Source: Opitutia bacterium
GTDB lineage: Bacteria; Verrucomicrobiota; Verrucomicrobiia; Opitutales; Opitutaceae
Assembly (NCBI GenBank): GCA_947452315.1
Contig: CANGCX010000003.1
Coordinates: 1 to 64,000 of the forward strand
DNA: 64,000 bases
Reading direction: 5' to 3'
Shown here: positions 30,269 to 39,570 of the stretch, piece by piece
Layout of the letters: the number at the start of each line of letters is the position of its first letter
How positions within the stretch are numbered: the first letter of the stretch is position 1
Program-made: the position numbers and the translations under genes
The notes under the pieces: model-generated
Told to the model about the DNA's origin: nothing
Seen by the model: the letters and a program-made list of their open reading frames with translations, nothing else
Databases searched by the model: none

Positions 30269-31591
30269 ATGGTTACCCCGCATTCTTCTGGCGCCGCCGA
30301 GGCGCCCAAGCCTTGGTATTACCTTAGCCTCACCAAGCAGATCATGCTTGGCCTCGTGCTCGGTGTGTTGATCGGCGTGGTCCTCTCGGGGCTGACCCCA
30401 GCCTCGCGTGCGGTTTGGGATTCCTGGCTCATATTGGTGCGCGATATATTTCTACACCTGATTAAGGTCATGATCGCGCCGCTCGTCTTCGCCAGCGTCG
30501 TGCAAGGCATCGCCGGCACCGGCGACATGAAAAAAGTCGGCCGCATCGGCGCGAAGGCGTTGCTCTATTTTGAAATCGTGACCACCGCTGCGCTCGCCGT
30601 CGGGTTGTTGGTTGTAAACTTCGCCAAGCCCGGTGTGGGCTTGAAGCTCGCCGGTAGCGCGGCGGCTCTAGGATCAGCGGCACAAAATAAACCGCTCACT
30701 TTGATTGAGACGATATTGCATTCGTTTCCAACGAGCTTAATCGACGCGATGGCTCGAAACGACGTGTTGCAAGTCGTGGTGTTTGCGGTGTTTTTCGCGA
30801 TGGCGGTGATTGCCGCGGGCGAAGCGGGTAAACCGGTGTTGATCTGGTGCGACAGCGTCACGCAGGTCATGTTTAAGTTTGCCGGTATTATCATGAAATT
30901 CGCGCCGTTTGGTGTGGGTGCGGCGATCGCGGTCACGGTCAGCCATCAAGGAGTCGATGTGCTTTTTAATCTCGGTAAACTGGTCCTCACTCTCTACTTC
31001 GCGCTTGTGTTGTTTGTGGTCGTGATTTTCGGCGTGGTGGTTGCAATTGCGAAGGTTCCGTTGAAGGCATTTTTCCGCGCCGTGCGGGAGCCGTTTACGA
31101 TCGCGTTTACTACTGCAAATAGCGAAGCGGCGTTGCCCAAGGCCTTTGATAACATGGAAAAACTCGGCGTACCTCGCGGCATCGTCGGTTTCGTTTTGCC
31201 AGCGGGTTATACGTTCAATCTTGATGGTTCCACGTTGCACTTGGCCGTGGCCTCGGTGTTCATCGCGCAGGTCGCCGAATCGACGACGGGTATCCACTTC
31301 GGTATCGGCCAGCAAATCACGATGATGTTGACCTTGATGATCACCTCAAAGGGTGTGGCCGCAGTGCCGCGGGCCTCTATGGTGGTATTGATCGCAGCGC
31401 TTCAATCCTTCGGTCTGCCACTTGAAGGGGCTGCGATGATTCTTGGCGTAGACGCGCTTCTTGATATGGCACGCACATCTGTCAACGTGCTCGGTAACTG
31501 TCTGGCTAGCGTAGTGGTCGCCCGTTGGGAGGGTGAATTTGACGACAAGAAGGCGGCCGAAGGTTTCGGCGCGGCTGATTTCAAAGCCTGA
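30269..31591 (+). CDS. dicarboxylate/amino acid:cation symporter (DAACS family)
   Basis: LSLTKQIMLGLVLGVLIGVVL; TANSEAALPKAFDNMEKLGVP; PAGYTFNLDGSTLHLAVASVFIAQ; GVAAVPRASMVVL. Confidence 0.93.
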   Translation: MVTPHSSGAAEAPKPWYYLSLTKQIMLGLVLGVLIGVVLSGLTPASRAVWDSWLILVRDIFLHLIKVMIAPLVFASVVQGIAGTGDMKKVGRIGAKALLYFEIVTTAALAVGLLVVNFAKPGVGLKLAGSAAALGSAAQNKPLTLIETILHSFPTSLIDAMARNDVLQVVVFAVFFAMAVIAAGEAGKPVLIWCDSVTQVMFKFAGIIMKFAPFGVGAAIAVTVSHQGVDVLFNLGKLVLTLYFALVLFVVVIFGVVVAIAKVPLKAFFRAVREPFTIAFTTANSEAALPKAFDNMEKLGVPRGIVGFVLPAGYTFNLDGSTLHLAVASVFIAQVAESTTGIHFGIGQQITMMLTLMITSKGVAAVPRASMVVLIAALQSFGLPLEGAAMILGVDALLDMARTSVNVLGNCLASVVVARWEGEFDDKKAAEGFGAADFKA

Positions 31592-31627
31592 TTTACTGCG
31601 ACCTCGGCGCGGCCGCACGTCTGATTT

Positions 31628-31647
31628 ACCGCGCGGCGGCGCGCGGT
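31628..31647. terminator. GC hairpin ACCGCGCG-GCGG-CGCGCGGT between convergent genes
   Basis: Perfect 8-bp stem, 4-nt loop, flanked by TTT/AAA; sits between symporter stop (31591) and convergent gene stop (31648). Confidence 0.45.
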
Positions 31648-32289
31648 TTAGGCGTAGCGGTCTTCGGTCCAAGGATCGGCGCCGTTGGAGTAGCCGCGCA
31701 CTTCCCAGAAGCCGAGTTTGTCCTCGGCGAGAAAGGTGATGCCCTTGATGAACTTGGCCCCTTTCCACGCGTAAAGTTTCGGCACAATCACGCGGGCCAA
31801 GCCGCCGTGTTCGCGCGCCAGTGGCGCGCCGTTAAACAACGTCGCGACGAGCACATCGTCGTCTAAACACGCTGCGAGGGGCAGATTTGTCGAGTAACCG
31901 TCGTAGCTCGTAAAATACACAAACTGCGCCTCGGGCTTCGGCTGTGCGAGTTCGTATAACGCCGTGAAAGCGACCCCGCCCCAGCGGCAGTCGTATTTGC
32001 TCCATGTCGTGACGCAGTGGAAGTCGCTCACATCTTCCACCTGGGGTAGGGCGTGAAAAATTTCCCAGTTCAGTGTGACCGGTTTTTCCACCAGACCGTC
32101 GAGCGTTAGGGTCCAATCGGCGGTGGTGATCGCGGGCTGCACGCCGAGATCAAGCACCGGAAACGCGTCGGTAAGTTTCTGGCCGGGAGGCAGGCGGTCA
32201 TGAGAGGGCACGGCGCGCGCTGTGACTCCGCGAGCCTTTTGTTTCTCAGCCCATTTTTGTTTCGCCTCGATGTAGCGTGCCTTGGACAT
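31648..32289 (-). CDS. sulfite oxidase-like molybdopterin-dependent oxidoreductase
   Basis: DFHCVTTWSKYDCRWGGVAFTALYE; TSYDGYSTNLPL; EHGGLARVIVPKLYAWKGAKFIKGI. Confidence 0.9.
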   Translation of the reverse strand: MSKARYIEAKQKWAEKQKARGVTARAVPSHDRLPPGQKLTDAFPVLDLGVQPAITTADWTLTLDGLVEKPVTLNWEIFHALPQVEDVSDFHCVTTWSKYDCRWGGVAFTALYELAQPKPEAQFVYFTSYDGYSTNLPLAACLDDDVLVATLFNGAPLAREHGGLARVIVPKLYAWKGAKFIKGITFLAEDKLGFWEVRGYSNGADPWTEDRYA

Positions 32290-32330
32290 AGCGGAAAACG
32301 TGATGCGCGCGTAAGGTTTCGCAAGTCTGT

Positions 32331-32858
32331 CTACGCGGCTTCAGTCTCATCGGCTTGATCCATCTCGAGTGCCGCTTCAATGGGCGCGCGCCGTCTATGA
32401 TAATAAAGGGCCATACCTCCCTGATAAAGAAAGGTGATTACACCAAAAATCGCGTTAGAGATATTCGCTACAATTCGAAGAAATTTATTTTCGTCTAATC
32501 CGGCGGCGGCAATCGTCTCGCGTTGCTCCGAGGACAGGACCATTCGCACAGATTCGAGGTCGAGGTGCTGCGAGCGATAGCCGACATAGGCCAGTACGAT
32601 GACGAGAAGATACAACTGACTCCCGATAAGCCACGAGACACCGCGCTTGTCGCCTTGGCTTAATAAGCCAACGCCGTGCAACTCCAATGCACCTGCTCCG
32701 GCCACGAGCACACCGATGGCAGCGCCAGGGACGTCTTTGCTCGCCGCGCAGATCAGGCCGAAGACGCCTGCCACTACGAGTTCACTGATACCGTTGAAGC
32801 GGGCGAACCGCATCACACGGTATAAGGTCTCTTCGGGAAGCAAGGGCGGTGCACGCAT
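32331..32858 (-). CDS. hypothetical 4-TM membrane protein
   Basis: Hydrophobic segments; head-to-head with hrpA. Confidence 0.6.
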   Translation of the reverse strand: MRAPPLLPEETLYRVMRFARFNGISELVVAGVFGLICAASKDVPGAAIGVLVAGAGALELHGVGLLSQGDKRGVSWLIGSQLYLLVIVLAYVGYRSQHLDLESVRMVLSSEQRETIAAAGLDENKFLRIVANISNAIFGVITFLYQGGMALYYHRRRAPIEAALEMDQADETEAA

Positions 32859-32905
32859 GGAGAGTTGTCATTCCCGCGCCGAGCCCGAATCTCAAGCCTC
32901 TTTCC

Positions 32906-35900
32906 TTGGCCACTACCGAATCACAACGTCCGTTTCCCTTCCGCATCGAGTTCCCGCCCGAACTTCCGATCAGCGCGCGCGCGGATGAAATCACCGCGGC
33001 CATCGCCGAAAATCAGGTGGTGATTCTCGCCGGTGAAACAGGCTCCGGCAAGACGACGCAAATTCCGAAAATGTGCCTCGCTGCTGGCCGCGGCCAGCGT
33101 GGGCGTATCGCTTGCACGCAACCGCGTCGCGTCGCCGCGCTGTCGATCTCGCGACGTGTCGCTGAGGAATTGAACGTCGAATGGGGTCGCGAGGTCGGCT
33201 GTAAAATACGTTTCAATGACCAGACCACGCCGGCGACCGTAATCAAATTTCTCACCGACGGTATGTTGCTCGCCGAGGTTCAGGGTGATCCGTTGCTGCG
33301 CGACTACGACACGGTCATCATCGACGAAGCCCACGAGCGCTCGCTCAACATCGATTTTCTCCTCGGCCATCTACGCACGCTGCGTTTCAAGCGGCCCGAG
33401 CTGAAAATCATCATCACCTCCGCGACGATCGACACCGAAGCATTTAGCGCGGCCTTCGACGGCGCGCCCATCATCAAGGTCGAAGGTCGCACGTATCCGG
33501 TCGAAGTCATCTACGCGCCGCTCGACGGATTCGGCTCCGATTACGACGAAAACGACGAGAACGAAGAAAAATCCGACGCTGCCGCCGTCGCCTCCGCCAA
33601 GGCTGAGGCACTGCACTACATCGATGGCGCCGTCGAAGCCGTGGAACGTATCGCGCACGAAAGCGAGCGCGGCGACGTGTTGGTGTTTTTGCCGAGCGAG
33701 CGCGACATCCGCGAAGTCGGCGATCTGCTCGAAGGCCGGCGCTTGCGCGACTGCGAGATCGTGCCGCTCTTCGGCCGGCTCTCCAACGTCGAACAACAGC
33801 GCGTCTTCGCTCCGACGCAGCGCCGCAAAGTCGTGCTCGCGACTAATATCGCCGAAACATCACTCACGATCCCCGGTATCCGTTTTGTGGTCGATACCGG
33901 ACTGGCGCGGGTGAGCCGCTACACGGCCGCGGCGCGTACGCGGCGTTTGCCCATCGAGCCGATTTCCCAGTCCAGCGCCGATCAACGCAAAGGCCGCAGC
34001 GGCCGTGTCGCCGAGGGCGTGTGTATTCGGCTGTACTCGGAAAAAGATTTTCTCGAGCGCCCGCGCTTTACCGAACCGGAAATTCGGCGCGCGAATCTGG
34101 CAGACGTCATTTTACGGCTGAAGGCTTTTGGACTAGGCGACATCGAACGCTTTCCCTTTATTAACCCGCCGGCGCCGAAAGCGATTCGCTCGGGTTACGT
34201 GCTACTCGAGGAAATTGGCGCGTTGGCCACGGAAGAAACCGGGGACCTCGTGCGACCGCTGACGCCCGTTGGGCGCGAACTCGCGCGGTTGCCGGTCGAC
34301 CCAACCGTCGGGCGCATGATCTTACAGGCGCGCACGGAAAAAGCGCTGCGCGAAGTCCTCGTCATCGCCGCCGGCCTGAGCATCCAAGACCCGCGCGACC
34401 GGCCGATGGATAAACAGCAAGCTGCCGATGCCGCGCACCGGCGCTTTGCGCATCCGGATTCAGATTTTCTTACGCTCCTAAATATCTGGGAGGCGTTTCA
34501 TGATGAGTTTGAGCGGCTGACGCAGGCGAAGCTGCGGCGGTTTTGCCGCGATCATTTTTTGAGTTACACGCGCTTGCGCGAGTGGCGCGACGTGCACGCG
34601 CAATTGCTCGATACCTTGCGTGAGCGGGAGGCGTTTCGGATGTCTTCAATTTACGACGGCACCCGCGAACACGCGGAGCGAAATCCGGATCAGCCTTTAG
34701 CGTTTGGCACGCCCGGATATCGGGCGATTCACCGCAGTATTCTCTCCGGCTTGCTTGGCAACATCGCGCAACTCGACGAGGACAACGGCGGATATAAAGC
34801 CACCAACGATCGGCGCGTGGGCCTGTTTCCTGGCTCGGTTCTGTTTCGGCGCGAAGAGCCCAAGCGCGGTAAACCCGATCCCGCTGCTTCGCCTAAAAAA
34901 AGCCCGAAGACCCCCCGCTGGATTATGGCAGCGGAGATGATGGAGACGACGCGTCTGTACGCGCGCACCTGCGCGCGTCTCGATCCGTTGTGGGCGCTTG
35001 ATCTCGGCGCCCATGTCGTGCGTGTGGCGCACAGCGAGCCATTTTGGAACGAGGAGGCGGGGCGCGTAATGGTGAAACAACGCACGCGCCTCTACGGCCT
35101 TGAACTCGAAAGTCGCGCCGTGGGCTATGGAAAAATTAATCCCGTGCATGCTACGGAAATTTTTATCCGCGAAGCGCTTGTAAATGACACCGTTGTTTTT
35201 CCGCTCGATTGTCTGCTGCATAACCGCGCAGTGCGGGCGAAAATTGAAAACGCGCTTACGCGCACACGCGACACGGGTTACCTCAATCTCGATGAAGCGA
35301 TTTATCGTTTCTACGCAGCGCGTCTTATCCCGGAGGAAAATCCGCAGCACATTTCCTCGGTCGCGGAGTTGGTCGATCTCGTTCGAGAACATCGTGGTTC
35401 GGATCCTGATTTCCTCATGCTTGAGCCCGAGGATTTACGCGACCCTGAGACGTTGCAGCACGACGCAGTGGCGTTTCCTGAGGCGCTGCCTTTGGCGAAT
35501 TCAGCCTTGCCCCTCGCGTACTCTTATAAACCTGGGCAGGCAGATGACGGTGTGACACTCGACGTGAACGTCCGTGATGCTGCGACGCTCACAAAGGCCG
35601 TGCTCGATTGGGCGGTACCCGGACATCTTGAGGCTAAGGTGGAGCATTACTTGCGTGCTCTGCCGAAGGAATTGCGTCGTGCATTTGTGCCGTTGAATGA
35701 GAGCGCAAAAAAATTTGTGGGCTGGGTCGTAGCGCGTGACCGACTCACGGACCGCCGCGAGACGTTGACCGAGGCCTTGGCGGCAGAGTTGCGCGAACGT
35801 TTTCGGCTCGGTGTGCAGGCAAAAATTTGGGACGACAAACCGTTGCCTGATCATTTACGCGTCCGCGTGCGCGTCGTGAATGATAATGGCGTCGAGCTCT

Positions 35901-36994
35901 GCGCGAGCCGCGAGCTGGGGGAGATCCACACGGCGCTGCAGTTGCGCGTCCGCGAAGCGACGGTCGCCGTGGCGAAGGCCGAGCCCGAAGTGTGGCGCCG
36001 CGCCCGCGCTCAGTGGGAAAAATCGCCGCAGACGACCTGGACCTTTGGTGATATCCCGGCCCGCGTGCGCGTCAGTGAGCAGGCGGGCGTGCCCGTCGAA
36101 GCGTTTCCGGCACTCGTGGTGGAAAATGACGGCGTGGCGTTGCGGCTCGCGCGCTCGCCGGAAGAAGCACAGAAGGCGACGGCGCGAGGAATTTTTGCGT
36201 TATTGGAATCTAACGTTCGCTACGAATTGGGCTGGCTGGAGCGCGACTTAAAGGCGCTGCGCGAGCTCGGTGCTTTGTTGGCGACGCTGGTGCCTCTGGC
36301 GGATTTACAAGTGCACGCGCTGGTTTCGATTCGGACGTGGGTTTGCGATGCGAAACGCGTGAATGCGCTTACGACGAACGCGTTTGGCGCGGCGGTAGAT
36401 CGGGCGAAAGCAGATCTGCGTGGGCTGGTGCCGCGGTATGTCGAGCAGTTGCGGGAGATTCTGACGTTGCGACTTTCGCTCGAAGTGCACGCTACACCGT
36501 ACGCTGGATTGGCGGGTGATTTGGCGGCGTTGTTGCCTGCGGATTTTGTCCGGGCGACGCCGTATGCGCAGCTCGCACATTTCCCGCGTTATCTCAAAGC
36601 CATGAAGCAACGCGCGGATCGTTGGCGGCAAAATCAGGTTAAGGATACCGAGCGCGCGCGCCAGTTGGCGCCTTACGTAGCCGCGGCGGTGAAGCTGAGA
36701 GACCGTGAGGACGGCGTAGCGTTTCGGTGGTGGTTGGAAGAATTTCGTGTGAGCCTTTTTGCGCAGGAACTGGGGACGGCGGAGCCGGTTTCGGCGGTAA
36801 AATTGGATCGATGGCTGGCCAGTTTTGGAAAAACGGGCGGTGTGGAAACGAAGTCCGAGGTGCCGCCTAAACCAGTGGCGGCAAAACCCCCTGCGTCTGC
36901 GCCGGTTGCGCCGTTGGCGACAGTAAAAATGCCGGACAAAAAAAGCGGTCCACTCAAAAATTTCGGCGCGTTGGATAAATTCATCCAACGTTAG
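32906..36994 (+). CDS. hrpA: ATP-dependent RNA helicase HrpA-like (DEAH)
   Basis: Walker A GETGSGKTTQ, DEAH box, QRKGRSGRVAEGVCIRLY, C-terminal HrpA extension (DUF3418-like); the ATG at 32849 overlaps the divergent gene, in-frame TTG 32906 is an alternative start. Confidence 0.93.
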   Translation: MATTESQRPFPFRIEFPPELPISARADEITAAIAENQVVILAGETGSGKTTQIPKMCLAAGRGQRGRIACTQPRRVAALSISRRVAEELNVEWGREVGCKIRFNDQTTPATVIKFLTDGMLLAEVQGDPLLRDYDTVIIDEAHERSLNIDFLLGHLRTLRFKRPELKIIITSATIDTEAFSAAFDGAPIIKVEGRTYPVEVIYAPLDGFGSDYDENDENEEKSDAAAVASAKAEALHYIDGAVEAVERIAHESERGDVLVFLPSERDIREVGDLLEGRRLRDCEIVPLFGRLSNVEQQRVFAPTQRRKVVLATNIAETSLTIPGIRFVVDTGLARVSRYTAAARTRRLPIEPISQSSADQRKGRSGRVAEGVCIRLYSEKDFLERPRFTEPEIRRANLADVILRLKAFGLGDIERFPFINPPAPKAIRSGYVLLEEIGALATEETGDLVRPLTPVGRELARLPVDPTVGRMILQARTEKALREVLVIAAGLSIQDPRDRPMDKQQAADAAHRRFAHPDSDFLTLLNIWEAFHDEFERLTQAKLRRFCRDHFLSYTRLREWRDVHAQLLDTLREREAFRMSSIYDGTREHAERNPDQPLAFGTPGYRAIHRSILSGLLGNIAQLDEDNGGYKATNDRRVGLFPGSVLFRREEPKRGKPDPAASPKKSPKTPRWIMAAEMMETTRLYARTCARLDPLWALDLGAHVVRVAHSEPFWNEEAGRVMVKQRTRLYGLELESRAVGYGKINPVHATEIFIREALVNDTVVFPLDCLLHNRAVRAKIENALTRTRDTGYLNLDEAIYRFYAARLIPEENPQHISSVAELVDLVREHRGSDPDFLMLEPEDLRDPETLQHDAVAFPEALPLANSALPLAYSYKPGQADDGVTLDVNVRDAATLTKAVLDWAVPGHLEAKVEHYLRALPKELRRAFVPLNESAKKFVGWVVARDRLTDRRETLTEALAAELRERFRLGVQAKIWDDKPLPDHLRVRVRVVNDNGVELCASRELGEIHTALQLRVREATVAVAKAEPEVWRRARAQWEKSPQTTWTFGDIPARVRVSEQAGVPVEAFPALVVENDGVALRLARSPEEAQKATARGIFALLESNVRYELGWLERDLKALRELGALLATLVPLADLQVHALVSIRTWVCDAKRVNALTTNAFGAAVDRAKADLRGLVPRYVEQLREILTLRLSLEVHATPYAGLAGDLAALLPADFVRATPYAQLAHFPRYLKAMKQRADRWRQNQVKDTERARQLAPYVAAAVKLRDREDGVAFRWWLEEFRVSLFAQELGTAEPVSAVKLDRWLASFGKTGGVETKSEVPPKPVAAKPPASAPVAPLATVKMPDKKSGPLKNFGALDKFIQR

Positions 36995-37053
36995 CATCCC
37001 GACGTTGCGATTTTCCCCCAGCTTAGTTTAATTTAGCACGATTTCCCCGCTAG

Positions 37054-39543
37054 ATGTTTCAACCCTTTTCCTCCCCGCTTCGCGCTCCTGTCGCCATTTT
37101 GTTCTGCACTCTGAGTCTCTCCAATCCTTTAGCCGCCGCTGAGCCGGTGCAGTTCGCGCGGGACATCCAGCCGATTTTTGAAGCGAGCTGCGTGCAATGC
37201 CACGCGCGCGGTAAAGAAAAGGGCGGCTTCAGCTTGGAAACACGGGCTGATTTTCTTGATGGCGGTGAAAATGGAATTGCGGCGGTGGTGGGCCATAGCG
37301 CGGAAAGTCCGGTGATGAAACTCATTACGAGTTTGGATGCGGAGACGGTGATGCCGAAGAAGGGTAAAAAACTTACACCGCAACAGGTGGCTACTTTTCG
37401 CGCTTGGATAGATCAAGGCATGGTGTGGCCGCAGGAAATTACGTTCTCCAAACACGAGCCGGCGAATCTGAGGCCGCGGGAGTTGGCGAGTTTGGCGGTG
37501 CCGGCTGCGGCGGCAAATCCCGTGGATGGTTTTGTCGGGACGCTTATGGCGCAACAGGGCATGAAATGGCCGCAGCTAGTCGATGATCGATCCTATGCGC
37601 GGCGCGTGTGGCTGGATACGATAGGGGTCTTGCCGCCGCCTGCGGAATTAGAGGCATTTGTCACGGATAGGACTGCGGGCAAACGCGAACATCTCGTGGC
37701 GCGGCTTCTCGAAAATCGTCAGGCTTACGCGGAGCATTGGCTGACGTTTTGGAATGACCTTCTGCGCAATGATTACAAGGGCACCGGCTACATCGACGGT
37801 GGGCGTAAGCCGATCACCTCCTGGCTTTATACGGCGCTCGCCCGAAATATGCCGTACGACCAATTCGTCGCCCAGCTCATTAATCCCGGCGCCGAAGCCG
37901 AGGGCTTTACCAACGGCATTCTTTGGCGTGGCGCGGTTAACGCTAGCATGGTCCCGCCGATGCAGGCGGCACAGGGCATCGCGCAGGTGTTTCTTGGAGT
38001 GAATCTCAAATGCGCTTCCTGCCACGATAGTTTTATTAACGAATACACCCTTAAGGACGCTTATGGGCTCGCGAGTGTTTACGCGGACGGACCACTCGAA
38101 ATTGCCGAGTGCGATAAACCCACGGGCCACATCGGACAGGTCAAATTTTTGTACGGTGAACTTGGGTTGATCGACGGCAAATCGGACCCAGCAACGCGCA
38201 AACGACAACTCGCTGACATCATCACCGGTCGCTCGAATGGTCGCTTGCCTCGAACGATCGTGAACCGCCTTTGGCAACGTTTTATGGGCTACGGTCTCGT
38301 CGAGCCCGTCGATGAAATGGATAAACCTGCGTGGTCGCCCGAGCTCATGGATTGGCTCGCGGAGGATCTCGTGGCGCATGGCTACGATCTTAAGCACACC
38401 ATCACGCGCATTCTTACTTCGCGCGCCTATCAACTGCCGGTGGTCAACGTCGGCGAGACAGAGGAGCATTACGTGTTTCGCGGTCCCGGCGTGCGTCGCC
38501 TAAGCGCCGAACAATTTTCTGATGCACTAATGACGATCAGTGGTACAGAGCATGCCTCCAAAGCCGATGCGCGGTTGAATCGTGAAATCGCTTTGAAGGA
38601 ATTAGCCTCAGTAACTTTACCGCTCCAGCCCAAGTGGATATGGACTAATAATTACGCAGCCACCAAGACTAAGCCGGCGGCAGTGGTGTTCAAACGCGAA
38701 GTGACGCTTGCGACGCTCCCAACAGAGGCGTTTATCGCGATCGCCGCTGATAACAGTTATACGATCACGATCAACGGCCAAGCTTACGGGGCCTCCTCGA
38801 AACGCACAAGCGCTGGGCCGGACCTGATCGATATGCGGGGAAAGTTTAAAGTGGGTGTGAATACGCTGAGTATCATGGCGATCAATCTCACGCCTGAAGG
38901 CGCCACACCGATTCCGCCCGCCGTCGTCGGGCCCAACGGCAAAGCCTTACCTTTTGATCCTAAAGCGCCTCAACTGGAATTTCCTGCTGAGGCTAACACT
39001 ACCGCGGGGCTCATCCTTTACGCACGTGTGCGTTCGGAGGGCCAAGTCATGGATTTTGTCTCTGATGCGACGTGGACCACTGATGTGGGGCCGGTTTTTG
39101 AACTCGGCGGTGTGGACCTTGCACCTTGGAAACTTGGGGCTAGTTTTATGGAGCTCGCGGCGGCTAAGCCGGAAAAGCTACCCGTGTTGCGTGCCTCATT
39201 GTTGGCGGCGGATCCATTGATGTCGGCGCTGGGTCGGCCCAACCGCGAGCAAGTTATGACCGTGCGCCAAGGTACGGCGACGACGTTGCAAGCGCTTGAG
39301 TTGACCAATGGCGCAACACTCGCTGCTGCTTTGAAAATGGGCGCGGAGAAAATCATAACGATCGGGCCTAAAAACTCAGCTCAGTTAGCGACGTCGCTTT
39401 ATCGCCAAGCTCTCAGCAGAGACCCAACAACGGTCGAACTCGCGTTCGCTACGCAGCTCTTGGGTTCGCCGGTTCAGGCCGAAGGCGTGGAGGATCTGCT
39501 TTGGGTGCTGGCGATGTTACCTGAATTTCAACTGATCTACTGA
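37054..39543 (+). CDS. DUF1549/DUF1553 protein with cytochrome c-like domain (third cassette)
   Basis: DIQPIFEASCVQCHARGKEKGGFSLETR; KCASCHDSFI; C-terminal DUF1553; internal beta-sandwich-like insert. Confidence 0.9.
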   Translation: MFQPFSSPLRAPVAILFCTLSLSNPLAAAEPVQFARDIQPIFEASCVQCHARGKEKGGFSLETRADFLDGGENGIAAVVGHSAESPVMKLITSLDAETVMPKKGKKLTPQQVATFRAWIDQGMVWPQEITFSKHEPANLRPRELASLAVPAAAANPVDGFVGTLMAQQGMKWPQLVDDRSYARRVWLDTIGVLPPPAELEAFVTDRTAGKREHLVARLLENRQAYAEHWLTFWNDLLRNDYKGTGYIDGGRKPITSWLYTALARNMPYDQFVAQLINPGAEAEGFTNGILWRGAVNASMVPPMQAAQGIAQVFLGVNLKCASCHDSFINEYTLKDAYGLASVYADGPLEIAECDKPTGHIGQVKFLYGELGLIDGKSDPATRKRQLADIITGRSNGRLPRTIVNRLWQRFMGYGLVEPVDEMDKPAWSPELMDWLAEDLVAHGYDLKHTITRILTSRAYQLPVVNVGETEEHYVFRGPGVRRLSAEQFSDALMTISGTEHASKADARLNREIALKELASVTLPLQPKWIWTNNYAATKTKPAAVVFKREVTLATLPTEAFIAIAADNSYTITINGQAYGASSKRTSAGPDLIDMRGKFKVGVNTLSIMAINLTPEGATPIPPAVVGPNGKALPFDPKAPQLEFPAEANTTAGLILYARVRSEGQVMDFVSDATWTTDVGPVFELGGVDLAPWKLGASFMELAAAKPEKLPVLRASLLAADPLMSALGRPNREQVMTVRQGTATTLQALELTNGATLAAALKMGAEKIITIGPKNSAQLATSLYRQALSRDPTTVELAFATQLLGSPVQAEGVEDLLWVLAMLPEFQLIY

Positions 39544-39570
39544 GTTCCTATTTCACCTGCTTGCCCTAAC

